From Enterobacter sp. Cy-643 (GTDB lineage: Bacteria > Pseudomonadota > Gammaproteobacteria > Enterobacterales > Enterobacteriaceae), in assembly GCF_011752815.1 (NCBI RefSeq), contig NZ_VWWV01000008.1:1-64000 (forward strand): a stretch of 64,000 bases of DNA, given 5' to 3'. Below are positions 9,426-19,201 of the stretch, in pieces. The number at the start of each line of letters is the position of its first letter. The first letter of the stretch is position 1. The notes below the pieces were generated by a model. The model worked only from the letters and a program-made list of their open reading frames with translations. It had not been told where the DNA came from and made no database searches. The position numbers and the translations under genes were made by a program.

Positions 9426-9602
9426 ATGGGATTACCTGTTCTTCTTATGGTTATTCCGCTGGTGTGTTATCTGCTGTGGTTATTCGTTAAACTACGGCGG
9501 CTGTCGCGGCTGCAGAATTCGCTGCGGCGAAGGGTTATGGCTCGTGGAATGAGCGGGCCAGCTTCGCTTCGTCGACGCCGGCGACAACACCGCAAGGAGT
9601 GA
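9426..9602 (+). CDS. Putative small membrane protein between yihI and hemN
   Basis: This is a 58-codon ORF, MGLPVLLMVIPLVCYLLWLF then KLRRLSRL, ending in an Arg-rich tail RRRRRQHRKE. Residues 2-21 form one clear membrane segment and the rest carries a strong positive charge, so an N-out/C-in single-pass protein is predicted. It starts 11 bp after the yihI stop. Its TGA (9600-9602) ends 2 bp before the hemN ATG, and the hemN Shine-Dalgarno AAGGAG lies inside its last codons, which points to coupled translation. No good ribosome site precedes its own ATG. I do not recognise the family; some other gammaproteobacteria have a longer DUF2489-type membrane protein near here, which I cite from memory. 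Confidence 0.55.
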   Translation: MGLPVLLMVIPLVCYLLWLFVKLRRLSRLQNSLRRRVMARGMSGPASLRRRRRQHRKE

Positions 9603-9604
9603 GT

Positions 9605-10978
9605 ATGTCTGAGCAGTTAATCGACTGGGATCTGGCTCTGATCCAGAAATATAATTATTCAGGGCCGCGTTACACCTCTTATCCAACCGCGCTGGAATTT
9701 TCTGAAGCCTTTGGCGAACCGGCATTTTTGCAGGCGGTTGCCCGTTACCCGGAGCGGCCGCTGTCGCTTTACGTGCATATCCCGTTCTGCCACAAGCTTT
9801 GTTATTTCTGCGGCTGCAATAAAATTGTGACCCGCCAGCAGCACAAGGCCGACCAGTATCTCGATGCTCTGGAGCAGGAAATCATCCACCGTGCGCCGCT
9901 GTTTGCGGGCCGGCAGGTTAGCCAGCTGCACTGGGGAGGCGGAACGCCAACTTATCTGAGCAAAGCGCAAATAAGCCGCCTGATGGCGCTGTTGCGTGGC
10001 AATTTCCATTTTAATGATGACGCGGAACTGTCTATTGAAGTTGACCCGCGTGAAATTGAACTGGATGTGCTCGATCATCTTCGGCAGGAAGGCTTTACCC
10101 GCCTTAGCATGGGCGTTCAGGACTTCAATAAAGAAGTACAGCGCCTCGTCAACCGTGAGCAGGACGAAGAATTTATCTTCGCGCTGATCGCGCGTGCACG
10201 TGCGCTAGGATTTACTTCTACCAACATTGACCTGATTTACGGCCTGCCAAAGCAAACGCCGGAAAGCTTTGCCTTTACGCTCAAGCGCGTGGCCGAGCTA
10301 AGCCCGCATCGCCTCAGCGTTTTCAACTATGCGCATCTGCCAACATTATTTGCCGCCCAGCGTAAGATCAAAGACGATGATTTACCGAGCGCGCAGCAGA
10401 AGCTGGATATTCTGCAGGAAACCATCGCTTCGCTGACCGGTTCTGGTTACCAGTTTATTGGGATGGATCACTTTGCCCGCCCGGATGACGAACTGGCGAT
10501 TGCTCAGCGGGAAGGCAAACTACACCGTAATTTCCAGGGGTATACCACTCAAGGGGATACCGATCTGCTGGGGCTTGGCGTGTCGGCTATTAGCATGATC
10601 GGTGACTGCTATGCGCAGAACCAGAAAGAGCTTAAACGTTATTATCAGCAGGTGGATGAGCAGGGCAATGCGCTGTGGCGTGGCCTGGCGCTCACGCGGG
10701 ATGATTGCATTCGCCGGGATGTTATCAAGGCGCTGATTTGCAACTTCCAGCTTAACTTTGCCGACATTGAACAGGCATGGTCGCTGACGTTTGCGGAGTA
10801 CTTTGCCGAGGACTTAGGCCTGCTGGCGCCGCTGGCGAAAGATGGGCTGGTGGAGGTCAGTGAGCAGGGGATTCAGGTGACCGGCAAGGGACGCCTGCTT
10901 ATTCGCAACATTTGCATGTGTTTTGATGCCTATCTGAGGCAAAAGGCGCGCCTGCAGCAGTTTTCCAGAGTGATATAA
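9605..10978 (+). CDS. hemN: Oxygen-independent coproporphyrinogen III dehydrogenase
   Basis: This radical SAM enzyme converts coproporphyrinogen III to protoporphyrinogen IX in anaerobic heme synthesis. The product is 457 aa, as in E. coli. The 4Fe-4S cluster motif is HIPFCHKLCYFCGC near residue 55, and the GGGTPTYL motif follows. The ATG at 9605 is preferred over the GTG at 9599 because AAGGAG is 6 bp upstream of it. The C-terminus matches the family end (FSRVI). A strong hairpin terminator follows at once. Confidence 0.96.
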   Translation: MSEQLIDWDLALIQKYNYSGPRYTSYPTALEFSEAFGEPAFLQAVARYPERPLSLYVHIPFCHKLCYFCGCNKIVTRQQHKADQYLDALEQEIIHRAPLFAGRQVSQLHWGGGTPTYLSKAQISRLMALLRGNFHFNDDAELSIEVDPREIELDVLDHLRQEGFTRLSMGVQDFNKEVQRLVNREQDEEFIFALIARARALGFTSTNIDLIYGLPKQTPESFAFTLKRVAELSPHRLSVFNYAHLPTLFAAQRKIKDDDLPSAQQKLDILQETIASLTGSGYQFIGMDHFARPDDELAIAQREGKLHRNFQGYTTQGDTDLLGLGVSAISMIGDCYAQNQKELKRYYQQVDEQGNALWRGLALTRDDCIRRDVIKALICNFQLNFADIEQAWSLTFAEYFAEDLGLLAPLAKDGLVEVSEQGIQVTGKGRLLIRNICMCFDAYLRQKARLQQFSRVI

Positions 10979-11006
10979 AAAAGGCGGGGTTTCCCCGCCT
11001 TCTCTT
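10977..11006. terminator. hemN terminator, also usable by yshB
   Basis: AAGGCGGGG-TTT-CCCCGCCTT has A-rich DNA on the left and T-rich DNA on the right, so it can act in both directions between the convergent hemN and yshB. Confidence 0.85.
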
Positions 11007-11129
11007 TTAGCTAAAGAAGCTCACCAGTAACGCGCACATCACCGCGGCTACTGCCGTCTGCGGCGAATGGCCAGCGGCTGCCCCAGCTTCAGCGCCGCGC
11101 GTTACCATATGAATCACGGATTCCAACAT
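11007..11129 (-). CDS. yshB: Small protein YshB
   Basis: This 40-aa protein, MLESVIHMVTRGAEAG through HSPQTAVAAVMCALLVSFFS, is recognisably E. coli/Salmonella YshB (36 aa), sharing the MLES start, the SPQTAVAAV core and the FS end. Compared with E. coli it has about four extra residues in an Ala/Gly stretch. The hydrophobic C-terminal half suggests membrane association. The ATG follows AGGAGAG at 6 bp. In Salmonella yshB has been linked to intracellular survival. It lies between hemN and glnG, as in E. coli. Confidence 0.85.
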   Translation of the reverse strand: MLESVIHMVTRGAEAGAAAGHSPQTAVAAVMCALLVSFFS

Positions 11130-11241
11130 AACGGACTCTCCTGCCTGAACGCGCCCGATCATACTTAACCCGGCGCGACAGTAAAGTACAAAATAGCAGC
11201 AGTTTATGGGCTAAATCGCTTCTTTACAAAATGGCCGGACG

Positions 11242-12657
11242 TTATTCCATTCCCAACTCTTTTAGCTTACGAGTCAGCGTGTTCCGCCCCCAACCCAGCA
11301 GGCGAGCCGCTTCTTGTTTATGCCCCTGAGTATGCCTCAGCGCAGTGGTTAGCAGCGTGCGTTCCATTTCCGGCTGAGCCTCAGAAAGCAGATCCTGATG
11401 ACCGGAACGTAACGCCCGTTCCGCCCACTGTGCCAGCAGCATGGCCCAACTGTCCGGGTTGGTCTGCGTGACACCGCCGTTTTCCGCCACCGTGGTTTCA
11501 AACAGCTCGCTGGGGAGATCCTGAATCAGGACTTCCTGGCCTGCCGCCATGACCGTCAACCAGCGACAGGTGTTTTCCAGCTGGCGTACGTTGCCGGGCC
11601 AGGTGAGGCGGGTTAAAGCGTTTTCCGTTTCCGGGTGCAGCAGTTTTGCTTCTACGCCCAGCTCGCGCGCGGCCACTTGCAGGAAATGGCGTGCCAGACG
11701 CGGAATATCTTCCCTACGCTCGCGAAGCGGAGGCAGGTGTACACGAATCACGTTCAGGCGATGGAACAAGTCCTCACGAAACTTACCTTCCTGCACCCGC
11801 TGCTCAAGGTTCTGGTGGGTTGCCGCAATGATGCGAACATCCACTTTTACCGCCGCGTAGCCGCCTACGCGGTAAAACTGGCCGTCGGCCAGCACGCGCA
11901 GCAAACGAGTCTGAACGTCCAGCGGCATATCACCTATTTCATCGAGAAACAGCGTGCCGCCGTCGGCCTGTTCGAAGCGCCCCTGGCGAATCTGGTTGGC
12001 GCCGGTAAAAGCCCCTTTTTCATGCCCGAACAGCTCTGATTCGATCAAATCTTTGGGAATTGCCGCCATGTTGAGTGCGATAAACGGCGATTTCACCCGA
12101 GGGCTGTGGCGATGCAGCGCGTGTGCCACAAGCTCTTTACCGGTTCCCGACTCGCCGTTAATCAGCACGCTGATGGACGAGCGGGACAGGCGGCCAATAA
12201 TACGAAACACGTCCTGCATCGCTGGGGCTTCACCGATAATATCGGTTGTTGGCCCGTTATCCGGCGCATTTCGCGGCTGCTGCTGCTCCTGATAGTGGCT
12301 GATAGCGCGTTCAACCAGCGCTACCGCTTCGTCGATATCAAACGGTTTTGGCAGATAATCGAAAGCCCCCTGTTGATAGGCGCTGACGGCCGCGTCTAAA
12401 TCCGAATGTGCGGTCATGATGATGACCGGCAGCATCGGGTGGCGCTGCTTAATCTGCTTTAACAGGGCAAGACCGTCCATGCCAGGCATACGAATGTCCG
12501 ACAGCAGCACGTCCGGAGTTTTGGTCGCCAGCGCGTCCAGCACTTCATTGCCATTCTCAAAGGCGGTGCAGCTTAATCCGGCGCCGGTTAACGCGCGCTC
12601 AAGAACCCAGCGGATGGAGCTATCGTCGTCAACGACCCAAACTATCCCTCGTTGCAT
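11242..12657 (-). CDS. glnG: Nitrogen regulator NtrC (NR-I)
   Basis: NtrC is the response regulator that activates sigma-54 promoters under nitrogen limitation. The 471-aa product has a receiver domain with the phospho-acceptor Asp in LLSDIRMPG (about 54), a AAA+ domain with Walker A GESGTGKE and the sigma-54 contact loop GAFTGA, and a C-terminal Fis-type HTH ([18 protein letters not shown]). The ATG at 12655-12657 gives the family start [12 protein letters not shown]. It is 8 bp downstream of glnL in the glnA-glnL-glnG order. Confidence 0.97.
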   Translation of the reverse strand: MQRGIVWVVDDDSSIRWVLERALTGAGLSCTAFENGNEVLDALATKTPDVLLSDIRMPGMDGLALLKQIKQRHPMLPVIIMTAHSDLDAAVSAYQQGAFDYLPKPFDIDEAVALVERAISHYQEQQQPRNAPDNGPTTDIIGEAPAMQDVFRIIGRLSRSSISVLINGESGTGKELVAHALHRHSPRVKSPFIALNMAAIPKDLIESELFGHEKGAFTGANQIRQGRFEQADGGTLFLDEIGDMPLDVQTRLLRVLADGQFYRVGGYAAVKVDVRIIAATHQNLEQRVQEGKFREDLFHRLNVIRVHLPPLRERREDIPRLARHFLQVAARELGVEAKLLHPETENALTRLTWPGNVRQLENTCRWLTVMAAGQEVLIQDLPSELFETTVAENGGVTQTNPDSWAMLLAQWAERALRSGHQDLLSEAQPEMERTLLTTALRHTQGHKQEAARLLGWGRNTLTRKLKELGME

Positions 12658-12665
12658 AATGACCT

Positions 12666-13715
12666 CTACTTCCGAATAGGCAGGTAAACCGAAAATTCGG
12701 TATGACCAGGCCAACTGTTGAATTCGATTTTCCCCGAATGCTGGTCGATCAGGCTACGCGCTATGGAAAGACCCAGCCCGGTGCCGCCTTCTCGTCCACT
12801 GACCATCGGGTAGAACAACGTGTCCTGCAAATGTGCCGGGATACCCGGGCCGTTATCTTCAATATCTATGCGTGCCGCGAGGCGATAGCGCGAACCGTGC
12901 AGCGTCAGTTGAAAAGCTGTGCGGGTGCGTAAAATAATTTCGCCCCCTTCGCTGCCCAGAGCCTGCAGCGCATTACGAACGATATTCAGTAAAACTTGCT
13001 CAATTTGGTCTGGATCGTGGGCAAACTCTGGCAAGCTTGGATCGTAATCCCGTACAAGAGTGACGTTATCCGGCAGCTCCATTGACACGAGTTTCACCAC
13101 GCGTTCGGCAACTTTATGAATGCTTTCGGTGACGTGCATCCCCGGCTGCTGAGGCCCTAACAGGCGATCGACCAAATTACGTAGGCGGTCCGCCTGCTCA
13201 ATAATGACTTTGGTGTACTCCGTCAGCGACGGATCGGGGAGCGCTTTACTCAGCAGTTGCGCCGCGCCACGTAAGCCGCCTAACGGGTTTTTAATCTCAT
13301 GCGCAAGGCCGCGGACTAAATCTCGGGCGGCAATCTGCTGCGCGTGCTGCAGCTGTTCCTGACTCAATCGGCGCTGATTATCCATCGGCGCCATTTCCAT
13401 CAGGATGTACCCTTCCGGCAACTTTTGCGCCGTCAGAGAAAGAATGTGCGATCGGCCATCAATGACCAGCGTTACCTCGTTGTCGGTAAACCCCTGGCCT
13501 GCCATCAGGCTTTCCTGCATGACGCCAATATTCAACGAGAAATAACTCAATAGATCCGGCAAAGGTGTGCCGTACAGCTTGCGTGAACTCTGCGCCAGCA
13601 GCTGCTGAGCCGCAGGGTTGGCGTAGTGAACCGCCAGCTCGTCATCCACGAGCAGGATGCTGTTGATGAGAGAATTCAGAATCTGCCCAGCATCGGGCAG
13701 CGCGCCAGTTGCCAT
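12666..13715 (-). CDS. glnL: Nitrogen sensor kinase/phosphatase NtrB (NR-II)
   Basis: NtrB phosphorylates NtrC under nitrogen limitation and, when bound to PII, dephosphorylates it. The 349 aa equal E. coli. There is an N-terminal PAS domain, the H-box [15 protein letters not shown] with the phospho-His, and the ATPase boxes [17 protein letters not shown] and GGTGLGLS. It is cytosolic, with no membrane segments. The ATG at 13713-13715 matches the E. coli N-terminus [14 protein letters not shown]. An NtrC operator lies just upstream. Confidence 0.97.
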   Translation of the reverse strand: MATGALPDAGQILNSLINSILLVDDELAVHYANPAAQQLLAQSSRKLYGTPLPDLLSYFSLNIGVMQESLMAGQGFTDNEVTLVIDGRSHILSLTAQKLPEGYILMEMAPMDNQRRLSQEQLQHAQQIAARDLVRGLAHEIKNPLGGLRGAAQLLSKALPDPSLTEYTKVIIEQADRLRNLVDRLLGPQQPGMHVTESIHKVAERVVKLVSMELPDNVTLVRDYDPSLPEFAHDPDQIEQVLLNIVRNALQALGSEGGEIILRTRTAFQLTLHGSRYRLAARIDIEDNGPGIPAHLQDTLFYPMVSGREGGTGLGLSIARSLIDQHSGKIEFNSWPGHTEFSVYLPIRK

Positions 13716-13728
13716 ACAGCAGTCTCCG

Positions 13729-13745
13729 TGCACCGTTTTAGTGCA
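13729..13745. promoter_or_regulatory. NtrC operator at the glnL promoter
   Basis: TGCACCGTTTTAGTGCA is a symmetric NtrC site (TGCAC-N7-GTGCA) 14 bp upstream of glnL. In E. coli NtrC represses glnLp from the same place. Confidence 0.75.
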
Positions 13746-13794
13746 TTATAGTCTTTGAGTGACAAAAAACAGCGTCACAGGGGGATCCGATGGA

Positions 13795-13820
13795 GAAAAA
13801 AGCCCATCCGAAGATGGGCC
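13795..13820 (-). terminator. glnA terminator
   Basis: On the minus strand GCCCATC-TTCG-GATGGGC is followed by TTTTTT, about 155 bp past the glnA stop. The UUCG tetraloop and U tract make a strong terminator. Confidence 0.85.
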
Positions 13821-13974
13821 AAAGTTTCCACGGCAACAAAAACTCCTAACGCCCTTCGCGCTACAGTTGCGTTGGCTGCCCTCACTCACCCTGGTCACAT
13901 AGTTATCTATGCTCCCAAGGATTCACTCAGTTGCCGTCTTACTGCAACACGAAACTCGTTGGATTTCTAAATTA
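13796..13974 (-). ncRNA. glnZ: glnA 3' UTR, candidate GlnZ-type sRNA
   Basis: In E. coli and Salmonella the glnA 3' UTR releases the Hfq-dependent sRNA GlnZ, which links nitrogen and carbon metabolism. Here the 3' UTR is about 180 nt and ends in a strong terminator. Its middle (about 13858-13955) is a long imperfect palindrome that begins with GTTGC and ends with GCAAC, and resembles a repeat common in enteric 3' regions. That a stable sRNA is made is inferred from position only. Confidence 0.4.
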
Positions 13975-15384
13975 TTAGACGCTGTAGTACAGCTCGAACT
14001 CTACCGGATGCGGAGTCATGCGCACGCGGTCGTTTTCTTCAATACGCAGCGCGATGTAAGCATCGATCGCGTCGTCGGTGAATACGCCGCCCGCAGTCAG
14101 GAACTCACGGTCTTCGTTCAGTGCATTCAGTGCTTCTTCCAGAGAGCCAGCAACCTGTGGGATCTCTTTCGCTTCTTCTGGCGGCAGGTCATACAGGTTT
14201 TTATCCATGGCTTCGCCAGGGTGGATCTTGTTCTTAATGCCGTCCAGACCCGCCATCAGCAGCGCTGCGAAGCACAGGTATGGGTTAGCCGCTGGGTCCG
14301 GGAAGCGCACTTCGATACGACGTGCTTTCGGAGACGCAACCACCGGGATACGGATAGAAGCAGAACGGTTACGGGCAGAGTAGGCCAGCATAACTGGTGC
14401 TTCGTAGCCTGGGACCAGACGCTTGTAGGAGTTGGTGGTTGGGTTCGCCAGGGCGTTGATCGCTTTAGCGTGTTTGATAACCCCGCCGATGTAGTACAGC
14501 GCTTGCTCAGACAGGCCAGCATATTTGTCACCGGAGAACAGGTTTACGCCGTTCTTGGACAGGGACATGTGGCAGTGCATGCCGGAACCGTTATCGCCAA
14601 ACATTGGTTTTGGCATAAAGGTCGCGGTTTTGCCGTAAGCGTGAGCCACGTTATGTACAACGTATTTGTAGATCTGAATTTCGTCAGCTTTTTTGGTCAT
14701 GGTGTTGAAGCGGGTAGCCACTTCGTTCTGACCAGCGGTCGCCACTTCGTGGTGATGAGCTTCAACAACCAGGCCCATCTGCTCCATGGTCAGACACATC
14801 GCAGAACGCAGGTCCTGAGAAGAGTCGACCGGTGGCACTGGGAAGTAACCGCCTTTCACCGCTGGACGGTGGCCTTTGTTACCGCCTTCGTATTTGGTGC
14901 CGGTGTTCCATGCGCCTTCGATATCATCGATAGCTACGTGGGAGCCGGAGATAGAGCTGCCGAAGCGAATGTCGTCGAACAGGAAGAATTCTGGCTCTGG
15001 CCCGAACAGAACGGTGTCTGCGATGCCGGTAGAGCGCAGGTAGTCTTCAGCGCGTTTTGCAATAGAACGCGGGTCACGGTCGTAGCCCTGCATGGTGCCT
15101 GGCTCGAGGATGTCACAGCGGATAATCAGGGTAGAGTCCGCGAAGAACGGGTCGATAACCGCCGTCGTTGGGTCTGGCATCAGCACCATGTCGGATTCGT
15201 TGATACCTTTCCAGCCACCAATCGAGGAGCCGTCAAACATTTTGCCTTCTTCGAAGAAGTCAGCATTTACCTGATGAGCAGGAATAGTGACGTGCTGTTC
15301 TTTACCTTTAGTGTCGGTAAAGCGCAGATCAACAAACTTAACTTCATGCTCATTCAGCATCGTCAAAACGTGTTCAGCGGACAT
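13975..15384 (-). CDS. glnA: Glutamine synthetase type I
   Basis: This dodecameric cytosolic enzyme makes glutamine from glutamate, ammonia and ATP. The product is 469 aa, as in E. coli. It carries [10 protein letters not shown], the ATP-binding [16 protein letters not shown] and the adenylylation loop [14 protein letters not shown] with Tyr near 398. I chose the ATG at 15382-15384 ([15 protein letters not shown]), which follows GGGAGAGTTTAAGT. It is the head of glnALG and is controlled by tandem promoters and NtrC sites at 15471-15611. Confidence 0.98.
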   Translation of the reverse strand: MSAEHVLTMLNEHEVKFVDLRFTDTKGKEQHVTIPAHQVNADFFEEGKMFDGSSIGGWKGINESDMVLMPDPTTAVIDPFFADSTLIIRCDILEPGTMQGYDRDPRSIAKRAEDYLRSTGIADTVLFGPEPEFFLFDDIRFGSSISGSHVAIDDIEGAWNTGTKYEGGNKGHRPAVKGGYFPVPPVDSSQDLRSAMCLTMEQMGLVVEAHHHEVATAGQNEVATRFNTMTKKADEIQIYKYVVHNVAHAYGKTATFMPKPMFGDNGSGMHCHMSLSKNGVNLFSGDKYAGLSEQALYYIGGVIKHAKAINALANPTTNSYKRLVPGYEAPVMLAYSARNRSASIRIPVVASPKARRIEVRFPDPAANPYLCFAALLMAGLDGIKNKIHPGEAMDKNLYDLPPEEAKEIPQVAGSLEEALNALNEDREFLTAGGVFTDDAIDAYIALRIEENDRVRMTPHPVEFELYYSV

Positions 15385-15470
15385 ACTTAAACTCTCCCGG
15401 ATTGGTGTAGTCGTCGTGGTAACGAGGTAATCAAACACTTCTTAATGTGGCTTTTCGCCATAAAATGTTT

Positions 15471-15489
15471 AAAGCGAAATCTGTGCCAA
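15471..15489 (-). promoter_or_regulatory. Sigma-54 promoter glnAp2
   Basis: Read on the minus strand, TTGGCACAGATTTCGCTTT has the invariant GG (-24) and GC (-12) of sigma-54 promoters with correct spacing and matches E. coli glnAp2. Transcription should start near 15460, leaving a leader of about 75 nt. Confidence 0.88.
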
Positions 15490-15520
15490 CTTTTAAATCA
15501 CCCTAAAAAGGCGCTATCAT

Positions 15521-15538
15521 GCGCACCATAGTGCAAAA
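15521..15538. promoter_or_regulatory. NtrC site, promoter-proximal
   Basis: GCGCACCATAGTGCAAAA retains the GCACC/GTGC dyad of NtrC sites about 35 bp upstream of glnAp2. It is less symmetric than the two distal sites, as in E. coli. Confidence 0.65.
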
Positions 15539-15560
15539 GGGCTGCACCAGGATGAATAAT

Positions 15561-15578
15561 TTGCACCAATATAGTGCT
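15561..15578. promoter_or_regulatory. NtrC site 2 (enhancer)
   Basis: TTGCACCAATATAGTGCT is close to the high-affinity NtrC consensus and matches one of the two enhancer sites of E. coli glnA. Confidence 0.85.
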
Positions 15579-15593
15579 TCAGTATGAAACCTG

Positions 15594-15611
15594 AGCACCA
15601 TATTGGTGCAA
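15594..15611. promoter_or_regulatory. NtrC site 1 (enhancer)
   Basis: AGCACCATATTGGTGCAA is the second strong NtrC dyad, centred three helical turns from its partner. The rest of 15385-15760 holds the typA promoter and nothing else I recognise. Confidence 0.85.
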
Positions 15612-15760
15612 TTTACGTTATGGCTCCCTTTTTAGCTCCGTGAAAGCGATCACAAACCCTTACTTTCTGCATTGTTTGTAAAGGTTCTTTGTGATCCTGT
15701 TCTGTCCTTCGATTAATACGTGTACAATAACGCGCTATTTCTAATGCCTGAGGCAAAGTT

Positions 15761-17587
15761 GTGATCGAAAATCTGCGTAATATCGCCATCATCGCGCACG
15801 TTGACCACGGTAAAACTACCCTGGTTGATAAGCTGCTGCAGCAATCTGGTACTTTCAGTAACGAACGTGCTGAAGCCACTGAACGCGTGATGGACTCCAA
15901 TGACCTGGAGAAAGAGCGTGGGATTACCATCCTCGCTAAAAACACCGCTATCAAATGGAATGACTACCGTATCAACATCGTTGATACCCCAGGACACGCC
16001 GACTTCGGTGGTGAAGTTGAGCGCGTAATGTCGATGGTTGACTCCGTTCTGCTGGTGGTTGACGCAATGGATGGCCCAATGCCGCAGACGCGCTTCGTAA
16101 CCAAGAAGGCGTTTGCCCATGGTTTGAAGCCGATCGTGGTTATCAACAAAGTTGACCGCCCTGGCGCGCGTCCTGACTGGGTTGTGGATCAGGTCTTCGA
16201 CCTGTTCGTTAACCTTGATGCGACCGACGAGCAGCTCGACTTCCCAATCATCTATGCATCCGCACTGAACGGCATCGCGGGTATGGATCACAATGATATG
16301 GCAGCGGACATGACGCCACTGTACCAGGCCATTGTCGATCGCGTACCGGCCCCGAACGTTGACCTCGACGGTCCACTGCAGATGCAAATCTCCCAGCTGG
16401 ACTACAACAACTACGTTGGCGTTATCGGCATCGGCCGCATCAAACGCGGCAAAGTGAAGCCAAACCAGCAGATCACTATCATTGATAGCGAAGGGAAAAC
16501 CCGTAACGGTAAAGTCGGTAAAGTGCTGACCCACCTGGGCCTGGAGCGTATCGAGTCTACCGAAGCTGAAGCTGGCGACATCATCGCTATCACCGGCCTG
16601 GGCGAACTGAACATCTCCGACACCATTTGCGATCCGCAAAATGTTGAAGCGCTCCCGGCGCTCTCCGTAGATGAGCCTACCGTTTCCATGTTCTTCAACG
16701 TCAACACCTCTCCGTTCTGCGGTAAAGAAGGTAAGTACGTGACCTCTCGTCAGATTCTTGATCGTCTGAACAAAGAGCTGGTTCACAACGTTGCGCTGCG
16801 CGTTGAAGAAACCGAAGATGCGGACGCATTCCGCGTTTCCGGTCGTGGTGAACTGCACCTGTCTGTTCTTATCGAAAACATGCGTCGTGAAGGTTTCGAG
16901 CTGGCGGTATCCCGTCCGAAAGTTATCTTCCGCGAAATCGACGGCCGTAAACAAGAGCCGTTCGAGAACGTGACGCTGGATATCGAAGAGCAGCATCAGG
17001 GTTCCGTGATGCAGGCGCTCGGTGAGCGTAAAGGCGACCTGAAAAACATGAATCCGGACGGCAAAGGCCGCGTGCGTCTTGATTACGTTATCCCAAGCCG
17101 TGGTCTGATCGGCTTCCGTAACGAATTCATGACCATGACCTCCGGTACCGGTCTGCTGTACTCCACCTTCAGCCACTATGACGATATTCGTCAGGGCGAA
17201 GTGGGCCAGCGCCAGAACGGCGTGCTGATCTCTAACGGTCAGGGTAAAGCGGTTGCGTTTGCGCTGTTCGGTCTGCAGGATCGCGGCAAGCTGTTCCTGG
17301 GCCACGGGGCTGAAGTTTACGAAGGCCAGATCATCGGTATTCACAGTCGTTCTAACGACCTGACCGTAAACTGCCTGACCGGTAAGAAGCTGACCAACAT
17401 GCGTGCTTCCGGTACTGACGAAGCGACCACCCTGGTTCCTGCGCAGAAAATGACCCTGGAGCAAGCTCTGGAGTTCATCGATGACGACGAACTGGTAGAA
17501 GTGACTCCGCTGTCCGTGCGTATCCGTAAGCGCCACCTGACTGAAAACGACCGTAAACGTGCGGGTCGTGGTAGCAAAGAAGCTTAA
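15761..17587 (+). CDS. typA: Ribosome-dependent GTPase TypA/BipA
   Basis: BipA is a translational GTPase that binds the 70S ribosome and helps 50S assembly and growth at low temperature. The 608-aa product has G1 AHVDHGKTT at residue 11, G3 DTPGHADF, G4 NKVD, and the EF-G-like domains III and V before the BipA-specific C-terminal domain. The start is a GTG (15761-15763), giving [18 protein letters not shown] as in E. coli. It diverges from glnA. The E. coli yihL-yihW cluster that follows it there is absent; yihX comes next. Confidence 0.97.
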   Translation: MIENLRNIAIIAHVDHGKTTLVDKLLQQSGTFSNERAEATERVMDSNDLEKERGITILAKNTAIKWNDYRINIVDTPGHADFGGEVERVMSMVDSVLLVVDAMDGPMPQTRFVTKKAFAHGLKPIVVINKVDRPGARPDWVVDQVFDLFVNLDATDEQLDFPIIYASALNGIAGMDHNDMAADMTPLYQAIVDRVPAPNVDLDGPLQMQISQLDYNNYVGVIGIGRIKRGKVKPNQQITIIDSEGKTRNGKVGKVLTHLGLERIESTEAEAGDIIAITGLGELNISDTICDPQNVEALPALSVDEPTVSMFFNVNTSPFCGKEGKYVTSRQILDRLNKELVHNVALRVEETEDADAFRVSGRGELHLSVLIENMRREGFELAVSRPKVIFREIDGRKQEPFENVTLDIEEQHQGSVMQALGERKGDLKNMNPDGKGRVRLDYVIPSRGLIGFRNEFMTMTSGTGLLYSTFSHYDDIRQGEVGQRQNGVLISNGQGKAVAFALFGLQDRGKLFLGHGAEVYEGQIIGIHSRSNDLTVNCLTGKKLTNMRASGTDEATTLVPAQKMTLEQALEFIDDDELVEVTPLSVRIRKRHLTENDRKRAGRGSKEA

Positions 17588-17610
17588 GTTTCTTTTCTGC
17601 AGTCTGCTGA

Positions 17611-17640
17611 AGCCCTGCCTGTAAAGGCGGGGCTTTTTTA
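17611..17640 (+). terminator. typA terminator
   Basis: AGCCCTGCCT-GTAA-AGGCGGGGCT forms a stem with G-U pairs, followed by six T. Confidence 0.85.
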
Positions 17641-17735
17641 TTTCTGCCTCAGAATGCGTATCCTCACCTTCCTCTGATAGTCAAAGTCAGCCTTTCCCGC
17701 TACAGTTATTTCTCCATGTCGGAAAGGAGGTGCGC

Positions 17736-18332
17736 ATGCTGTATATCTTTGATTTAGGTAACGTCATCGTTGATATCGACTTTAATCGCGTGCTCGGCGT
17801 CTGGAGCGATTACAGCCGGGTGCCGTTAGCCAACCTGCAGAAAAGTTTCGCGATGGGAGAAACCTTCCATCAGCACGAACGTGGGCAGATAACGGATGAA
17901 GTGTTTGCCGAACGCCTGTGCCACGAAATGGACGTGGCGCTGAGCTACGAGCAGTTCGCCGCGGGCTGGCAGGCTATTTTTGTCGGCCTGCGCAAAGACA
18001 CCATTGGCGTCATGCAGAAGCTGCGCGAGCAGGGGCATCGCGTGGTGGTACTTTCCAATACCAACCGCCTGCATACCGGTTTCTGGCCTGATGAATACCC
18101 GGAAGTAGCGCAGTCGGCCGATAAAATTTATCTCTCCCAGGAAATGGGGATGCGCAAGCCGGACGCGGAAATCTACCTTAAAGTGCTGCAGGAGGAAGGC
18201 TTCTCTGCCGATCGGGCCGTATTCTTCGACGATAATGCCGACAACATTCAAGGCGCCCGAGCGTTGGGCATCACGAGTATTCAGGTGATCGACAAGCAGA
18301 CTATCCCGGACTGGTTTGCTAAACAGGGATGA
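17736..18332 (+). CDS. yihX: HAD phosphatase YihX (alpha-D-glucose-1-phosphate phosphatase)
   Basis: This HAD-superfamily phosphatase releases glucose from alpha-glucose-1-phosphate in E. coli. Its 198 aa carry motif [10 protein letters not shown] at the N-terminus, motif II VLSNTNR, the conserved Lys in [10 protein letters not shown] and motif [10 protein letters not shown]. The ATG at 17736 follows AAAGGAGG. It opens a tight operon: its TGA overlaps the yihY ATG, and yihY in turn overlaps dtd. Confidence 0.94.
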   Translation: MLYIFDLGNVIVDIDFNRVLGVWSDYSRVPLANLQKSFAMGETFHQHERGQITDEVFAERLCHEMDVALSYEQFAAGWQAIFVGLRKDTIGVMQKLREQGHRVVVLSNTNRLHTGFWPDEYPEVAQSADKIYLSQEMGMRKPDAEIYLKVLQEEGFSADRAVFFDDNADNIQGARALGITSIQVIDKQTIPDWFAKQG

Positions 18333-19201
18333 TGAAAAGCGTGCCCCGTAAAACCGCACATCGCCTCAGGCCGCTCTGGGCCTGGGGCAAACTGCTGTGG
18401 CAGCGTATCGACCAGGATAACATGACGACCCTGGCGGGTAACCTTGCCTATGTGTCATTGCTGTCTCTGGTGCCGCTGGTGGCGGTTGTCTTTGCGCTGT
18501 TTGCCGCCTTCCCGATGTTTGCCGATATCAGCGTTCAGCTGCGCCATTTCATCTTTGCCAATTTTATGCCTGCAACCGGCGACGTGATTCAGCGCTACAT
18601 CGAACAGTTTGTCGCGAACTCCAGCAGGATGACGGCGGTGGGAGCCATCGGGCTGATCGTCACCTCTCTGTTGCTGATGTATGCCGTAGACAGCGCGCTG
18701 AACACCATCTGGCGCAGTAAGCGCGTGCGGCCGAAGGTGTATTCCTTTGCTATTTACTGGATGATTCTGACCCTTGGCCCGCTGTTGGCCGGGGCCAGCC
18801 TGGCGATAAGCTCTTATCTGCTGTCTCTCCGCTGGGCCTCAGAACTCAACAGCATGCTTGATGAAGTCCTGCGCATTTTTCCTCTGCTGCTTTCCTGGCT
18901 TGCGTTCTGGCTGCTCTACAGCCTTGTGCCGACGGCCAGCGTACGGGCAAAGGACGCCATAATAGGCTCGCTGGTTGCCGCGTTACTGTTTGAACTGGGC
19001 AAAAAGGGCTTTGCCCTCTATATCACCATGTTCCCCTCTTACCAGCTGATTTACGGCGTGCTGGCGGTGATCCCCATATTATTTGTCTGGGTCTACTGGA
19101 CCTGGTGTATTGTGTTGCTGGGGGCGGAAATCACCGCCTCGCTGGGCGACTACCGTAAATTGCGACAGGCTGCAGAGCAGGAAGAACTGGAAGAACAATG
19201 A
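18329..19201 (+). CDS. yihY: YihY family inner-membrane protein
   Basis: This polytopic membrane protein was once called RNase BN, but that activity belongs to another gene (rbn/elaC), and its real role is unknown. The 290 aa (same as E. coli) show about six hydrophobic segments starting near residue 40 ([20 protein letters not shown]) and a charged C-terminus. The start overlaps the yihX stop (ATGA). A second ATG follows immediately and could also serve. Confidence 0.93.
   Translation: MMKSVPRKTAHRLRPLWAWGKLLWQRIDQDNMTTLAGNLAYVSLLSLVPLVAVVFALFAAFPMFADISVQLRHFIFANFMPATGDVIQRYIEQFVANSSRMTAVGAIGLIVTSLLLMYAVDSALNTIWRSKRVRPKVYSFAIYWMILTLGPLLAGASLAISSYLLSLRWASELNSMLDEVLRIFPLLLSWLAFWLLYSLVPTASVRAKDAIIGSLVAALLFELGKKGFALYITMFPSYQLIYGVLAVIPILFVWVYWTWCIVLLGAEITASLGDYRKLRQAAEQEELEEQ

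Noticed and set aside
13909-15390. 493-codon open frame on the plus strand opposite glnA
   Set aside because: It mirrors the glnA codons exactly and glnA is certain. The translation (runs of V, F, H, R) resembles no protein family. Long antisense frames are expected opposite genes with strongly biased codon use.
15713-17536. 607-codon open frame on the minus strand opposite typA
   Set aside because: It is a shadow of the highly biased typA codons. Its composition is not protein-like and it has no family motif or ribosome site.
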